Assembly (NCBI GenBank): GCA_013203245.1
Contig: JABMOR010000027.1
Location: 1-9,773, forward strand
Length of the DNA: 9,773 bases
Direction of reading: 5' to 3'
DNA from: Candidatus Nitrosopumilus sp.
Lineage (GTDB): Archaea > Thermoproteota > Nitrososphaeria > Nitrososphaerales > Nitrosopumilaceae
Below are positions 6,960 through 9,773 of this stretch, piece by piece. Every line of letters starts with the position of its first letter. The stretch's first letter is position 1. Under the pieces are notes generated by a model that had not been told where the DNA came from, made no database searches, and was given only the letters and a program-made list of their open reading frames with translations. The translations under genes and the position numbers were made by a program.

Positions 6960-8041
6960 TGGAAATATTACAATTAATCCAATCTAATTTACTCACGCCG
7001 ATAATCCTCTTTTTCCTATTTGGAATTATTGCAGCTAGAATAAAATCTGATTTGAAAATCCCTGAAGCGATTTCAGAATTCTTACCAATCTATCTTCTTG
7101 CAGCAATAGGTCTTCATGGTGGAATTGAGATGAGAAACACTGGATTTGAAAACATGTTGATTCCAATGTTAGTTGCAATTGGATTATCTTTGTTAATGAC
7201 ATTAAATCACTATCAAATTTTACGTAGATTAGGAAAATTCAATATTTTTGATTCATATGCATTAGCATCAACATATGGTGCAGTAGGGGCTGTTACATTT
7301 TCAGTTGGTTTATCATTTTTAAAGAATCAAGGTGTGACATCTGAAGGATATCTTGCAGCAATTTTAGCTGTTCTGGAACCCGTTGCTTTCATTATGGCAA
7401 TATTTTTGACAAACATGGCAGTTTCAAAACAAATTCGTCAGAAAAAAAAATCTTTCACTACAGACGATACATCAGATCTTAATATGGGCATTCAAGAAAC
7501 AAAAACAAAACTTTCTCAAGTTTTACATGAATCCGTAACTGGCAAGGCAATAGTTATTCTTCTTGGAAGTATTGTGATAGGCTATATCATTGGCGAATCT
7601 GGATTTGATTCTATCAAAATAGTATTTGATGAAATGTTTACTGGGGCAATTGTAATTTTTATGATTGAGATGGGTATTATTGCAGGTCAAAGATTAGGTG
7701 ATATTAAAAAAGTTGGAATTTTCCTTATAGCATTTGCTGTAATCATGCCAACTTTCAATGGTATAGTGGGAGTATTGGTAGCTACAATCATGGGTTTGAG
7801 CCTAGGTGGATCCGTAATGTTTGGATTGTTATTGGCAAGTGCCTCATTTATTGCAGCGCCTGCAGTTCTACGTCATGCAATTCCACAAGCAAATCCTAGT
7901 CTTTACATTACATCTGCTTTAGGCATTACATTCCCATACAACATTATTGTTTTACTTCCAATCATGTTTGCTGTTTCAACTTTAGTCCATGGTGACGGAT
8001 CGATAGACTTATTCAATTACATCACAAAGGGTTGGATATGA
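6959..8041 (+). CDS. sbtA: SbtA-type sodium-dependent bicarbonate permease
   Basis: Membrane transporter of the SbtA family (PF05982, formerly DUF897), 360 aa, close to the cyanobacterial length. The N-terminal half carries the family pattern LTPIILFFLFGIIAA...SDLKIPEA...IYLLAAIGLHGG. The C-terminal half carries SASFIAAPAVLRHAIPQANP and SLYITSALGITFPYNI (residues 294-328), among the most conserved stretches of the family. About ten helices in two inverted halves are joined by a charged cytoplasmic linker (about 159-195, rich in K, T and D). In cyanobacteria SbtA imports bicarbonate with sodium. In an autotrophic archaeon using bicarbonate-fixing carboxylases this would supply inorganic carbon; that role here is inferred. 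ATG 6959 begins the conserved N-terminus. The stop overlaps the next start (ATGA at 8038-8041), coupling it to the PII-like gene. Confidence 0.9.
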   Translation: MEILQLIQSNLLTPIILFFLFGIIAARIKSDLKIPEAISEFLPIYLLAAIGLHGGIEMRNTGFENMLIPMLVAIGLSLLMTLNHYQILRRLGKFNIFDSYALASTYGAVGAVTFSVGLSFLKNQGVTSEGYLAAILAVLEPVAFIMAIFLTNMAVSKQIRQKKKSFTTDDTSDLNMGIQETKTKLSQVLHESVTGKAIVILLGSIVIGYIIGESGFDSIKIVFDEMFTGAIVIFMIEMGIIAGQRLGDIKKVGIFLIAFAVIMPTFNGIVGVLVATIMGLSLGGSVMFGLLLASASFIAAPAVLRHAIPQANPSLYITSALGITFPYNIIVLLPIMFAVSTLVHGDGSIDLFNYITKGWI

Positions 8042-8340
8042 AACTCTACACTGTAAAATTATTAACTGTTACTTGTGAGATTCTTGCACAAAAAAACATT
8101 ATTGAAATTTTAAACAAACATGAAATCAATGCCTATACAACTTATGAAGTCGATGGGAATGGTGCACGTGGAATTCGTGGTCAGGGATTTAAAAATGAAA
8201 AAAATGTCAAAGTTGAAGTTATTATGCGTGAGGAAAAATTACAAGATGTGGTTGAAGAGATCTCAAGAACAATGTTTGCTAATTTTGCTATAATTGTATA
8301 TGTTAGTGATGTTAGTGTAGTCCGAACTGAAAAATTCTAA
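8038..8340 (+). CDS. sbtB: SbtB-type PII-like regulator of the bicarbonate permease
   Basis: Small cytoplasmic protein of the PII-like superfamily, 100 aa from this start. The order of strand MKLYTVKLLTVTCE, helix ILAQKNIIEILNKHEI, strand NAYTTYEVDG, flexible T-loop and second half VKVEVIMREEKLQDVVEEIS fits a ferredoxin-like PII monomer. The T-loop region has G-N-G-A-R-G-I-R-G at residues 40-48, resembling the glycine/arginine T-loop base of SbtB, which binds adenine nucleotides and docks on SbtA. The C-terminal CGPxGC redox motif found in many cyanobacterial SbtB proteins is absent; this one ends VVRTEKF. ATG 8038 is preferred over an in-frame TTG at 8032 because it forms an ATGA overlap with sbtA, as in the ABC pair. 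Its end overlaps the convergent arsR gene by 4 bp. Confidence 0.85.
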   Translation: MKLYTVKLLTVTCEILAQKNIIEILNKHEINAYTTYEVDGNGARGIRGQGFKNEKNVKVEVIMREEKLQDVVEEISRTMFANFAIIVYVSDVSVVRTEKF

Positions 8341-8636
8341 CAACATTTATCGTCTGAACATAACACTGGAATTCTTTTGCTAGTTTTTGTAACATTTGAT
8401 ATTAATTCTGATAATTGATTGTTTGATATTGCATACATTGCTTTTTTCCCCTCATCTCTTGATTTAACAATCCCACATTTTTTCAATGTCTTTAGATGGT
8501 GGGAGACTAGTGGTTGATCTTTTTTTAATTTTTTAACAAAATCGTTTACACAGAGTTCTTTATCTTTTTGTAACAATTCTAAAATTTCAAAACGTGTCTC
8601 GTTACAAATACATTTTAAAAGACTGACTCCATTCAT
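8337..8636 (-). CDS. arsR: ArsR/SmtB-family metalloregulatory repressor
   Basis: Winged-helix DNA-binding repressor of 99 aa. The core reads CNETRFEILELLQKDKELCV (11-30), then the recognition-helix region QPLVSHHLKTLKKCGIV (41-57), then the wing SRDEGKKAMYAI, the standard ArsR layout. Seven cysteines are present: Cys9, 11, 29, 54, 93, 98 and 99. The helix-3 region keeps the first Cys of the classical ELCVCDL arsenite site but has Asn at the second (ELCVND). Extra thiols sit at the N-terminus (CIC) and in the tail CSDDKCC, so arsenite or another soft metal may be bound by a different Cys set. It diverges from the arsenate reductase gene across 46 bp, which marks it as the regulator of that operon and probably of itself. 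The gene is convergent with sbtB, overlapping its end by 4 bp. Confidence 0.88.
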   Translation of the reverse strand: MNGVSLLKCICNETRFEILELLQKDKELCVNDFVKKLKKDQPLVSHHLKTLKKCGIVKSRDEGKKAMYAISNNQLSELISNVTKTSKRIPVLCSDDKCC

Positions 8637-8647
8637 ATCAATTTAAA

Positions 8648-8657
8648 TTTATATAAA
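8648..8657 (+). promoter_or_regulatory. TATA box for the arsenate reductase-MIP operon
   Basis: TTTATATAAA is a perfect 10-bp palindrome and a strong archaeal TATA sequence. Its centre is about 30 bp before the ATG at 8683, implying a leader of only a few bases. A second perfect palindrome, AATTTAAATT, overlaps it at 8640-8649. ArsR bound in this 46-bp region would cover this box. Confidence 0.55.
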
Positions 8658-8659
8658 CT

Positions 8660-8667
8660 AATATTTA
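8660..8667 (-). promoter_or_regulatory. candidate TATA box for arsR
   Basis: Read on the minus strand this is TAAATATT, centred about 27 bp upstream of the arsR ATG (8636), which would give a leaderless transcript. It lies to the right of the rightward TATA box, so the two promoters overlap face to face. The assignment rests on spacing alone. Confidence 0.4.
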
Positions 8668-8682
8668 TGTGACGGTGTAGAT

Positions 8683-9084
8683 ATGCCTGAAAATATACTA
8701 TTTGTGTGCGTAGAAAATGCTGGTAGGAGCCAAATGGCTGAAGCATTTTTTAGAAAATTTGCCCCAAAACAATTCAATGTTTCAAGTGCAGGTACTATTC
8801 CTTCATTACAACTTAACCCAATTGTAATTCAAGTGATGCGAGAAATTGGAATTGACATGGAAAATCAGAAACCAAAACTTTTGTCAAATTTGATGATTGA
8901 AAATTCATCTAAAACTGTCAACATGGGATGTATGGATAAAGAATCATGCCCATCATTGTTTGTAAAAGATGTGTTTGATTGGAATATATCTGATCCAAAA
9001 GAAAAACCACTTGAAGAAGTCAGAATAATTCGTGATAAAATAAAATTTGAAGTGATGAATCTCATCAAAACTCTAGAGGGATAA
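8683..9084 (+). CDS. arsC: arsenate reductase, low-molecular-weight phosphatase (thioredoxin-coupled ArsC) type
   Basis: Cytoplasmic enzyme of 133 aa that would reduce arsenate to arsenite. The phosphatase P-loop CX5R is CVENAGRS at residues 9-16. The general-acid motif is DWNISDP (Asp104-Pro105). Two further cysteines, Cys83 and Cys89 in NMGCMDKESCP, stand where thioredoxin-coupled ArsC of the Staphylococcus pI258 type has Cys82 and Cys89. That three-cysteine relay is what separates arsenate reductases from ordinary tyrosine phosphatases of this fold. Context agrees: a divergent ArsR-family repressor and a MIP channel 5 bp downstream. ATG 8683 gives the canonical ENILFVCVENAGRSQMAEA N-terminus and lies correctly behind a TATA box. 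A plain protein-tyrosine phosphatase role is possible but less likely given the extra Cys pair and neighbours. Confidence 0.88.
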   Translation: MPENILFVCVENAGRSQMAEAFFRKFAPKQFNVSSAGTIPSLQLNPIVIQVMREIGIDMENQKPKLLSNLMIENSSKTVNMGCMDKESCPSLFVKDVFDWNISDPKEKPLEEVRIIRDKIKFEVMNLIKTLEG

Positions 9085-9089
9085 ATCAA

Positions 9090-9773
9090 ATGACGTATTC
9101 TAATTTACAAATTTTTACAGTGGAACTAATTGGCACATTTATTCTGGTAGTTTTTGCAACTGGTTCAATTGTTTATGATGCTGAGGTGTTTGATGGAAAA
9201 TTAGGCATTCCATTTGCTGCCTTGGCTCCCTTTATTGCATTGTTAATTGGTGTTTACTCTTTTGGGAAAATATCTTTAGCACATTTCAATCCTGCAGTAA
9301 CTATAGGGTATTACATCACTGGACATATTTCAAAAATACAAGTATTGTATTATTTTGCAGCCGAAATTATCGGCGCTTTACTGGGCTCTCTTTTTGTTTT
9401 AACATTCATTGGAGAAAAAGCAAACCTTGGGGCTAATGCTCCAAACTATGATTTTTCAATGTTTTTGATTTTTCCAGTTGAGGTGTTAGCCTCTGCAATG
9501 CTCATGGGTGTTATATTTTATGTTGTGTATACAAAAGGGCTGAGAGGATTTAGTGGTGTTGCAATTGGTGGCATTGTTGGATTGGATATATTATTTTTAG
9601 CATTTATCTCTGGGGCTTCAATGAACCCTGCTAGGGCATTAGCTCCTGCATTACTATCTGGCACATTTGAGAATCTTTGGCTATATTGGACTGCCCCCTA
9701 TGTTGGAACTAGCATTGCTGCTTTTCTATTCAGAAAGAAATTTCAAGCACAAAGAGCAGCAAATTACGAATAA
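9090..9773 (+). CDS. MIP-family channel (aquaglyceroporin-like), probable arsenite exit route
   Basis: Membrane channel of the major intrinsic protein family, 227 aa, with about six helices and two half-helices. Both NPA motifs are intact: HFNPAVTIG (Asn67-Ala69) and SMNPARALAP (Asn179-Ala181), the second followed by the selectivity-filter Arg182. Counting back 12 residues from the second NPA, the position that is His in water-specific AqpZ is Ile here, which points away from strict water selectivity; this is an ungapped comparison from memory. The gene starts 5 bp after arsC with a Shine-Dalgarno-like GAGGG at 9076-9080, so they are cotranscribed. In Sinorhizobium meliloti an ars operon pairs an arsenate reductase with the channel AqpS, letting arsenite leave downhill; the same job is inferred here. 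No ArsB/Acr3 pump is seen in the window. The window ends on its TAA stop. Confidence 0.88.
   Translation: MTYSNLQIFTVELIGTFILVVFATGSIVYDAEVFDGKLGIPFAALAPFIALLIGVYSFGKISLAHFNPAVTIGYYITGHISKIQVLYYFAAEIIGALLGSLFVLTFIGEKANLGANAPNYDFSMFLIFPVEVLASAMLMGVIFYVVYTKGLRGFSGVAIGGIVGLDILFLAFISGASMNPARALAPALLSGTFENLWLYWTAPYVGTSIAAFLFRKKFQAQRAANYE

Noticed and set aside
8032..8037. TTG start for the SbtB-type protein, adding two residues
   Set aside because: ATG at 8038 forms a clean ATGA overlap with the sbtA stop and begins at the family's first strand.
8865..9089. Minus-strand open frame inside arsC
   Set aside because: It is fully covered by the arsenate reductase with its catalytic motifs, and has no promoter or start signal of its own.

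Overview
The window looks like chromosome from a marine-type ammonia-oxidising archaeon (Thaumarchaeota, Nitrosopumilus-like). This rests on several visible traits: strongly AT-rich DNA, tightly packed genes, archaeal TATA-like boxes about 25-30 bp upstream of start codons with little or no leader, T-run terminators, and secreted proteins with a short signal peptide ending in ...YA-EE or ...FA-SG. The lineage is an inference from style and gene content; there is no rRNA or other phylogenetic marker here.

Layout, left to right. (1) 4-1787: a two-gene ABC-2 exporter, a DrrA-type ATPase and its six-helix permease, joined by an ATGA overlap. (2) 1856-3424: a large secreted modular protein with a signal peptide, six NHL propeller blades, a HYR-like domain and nine RTX-type calcium-binding nonapeptides; it must start on TTG. 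(3) 3525-5138: a second secreted protein made of three copies of an unrecognised Cys-pair domain. Its signal peptide (3525-3626) is in frame with the 500-codon body but separated from it by a TGA at 3627-3629. (4) 5280-6905: a phosphate-uptake pair, DUF47/PhoU-like regulator plus PiT permease. (5) 6959-8340: a bicarbonate-uptake pair, SbtA-type permease plus a PII-like SbtB-type protein, again joined by an ATGA overlap. (6) 8337-9773: an arsenic module, an ArsR repressor on the minus strand diverging from a low-molecular-weight-phosphatase-type arsenate reductase and a MIP channel.

How it fits together. The right half is an anion-handling island. PiT-type carriers generally admit arsenate along with phosphate, so an arsenate reductase and an arsenite-permeable MIP channel close by make sense: arsenate would be reduced in the cytoplasm and arsenite would leave downhill through the channel. 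The SbtA/SbtB pair would supply bicarbonate, the substrate of the autotrophic carbon-fixation cycle in these archaea. An identical 13-bp sequence containing a perfect 12-bp palindrome (TTCTATATAGAA) lies upstream of both the triple-repeat secreted protein and the DUF47-PiT operon, hinting at shared control. The main anomalies are the in-frame TGA in the triple-repeat protein, that shared palindrome, and the overlapping face-to-face promoters of the arsenic module. No RNA genes, CRISPR arrays, insertion sequences or gene-free stretches over 300 bases were found.
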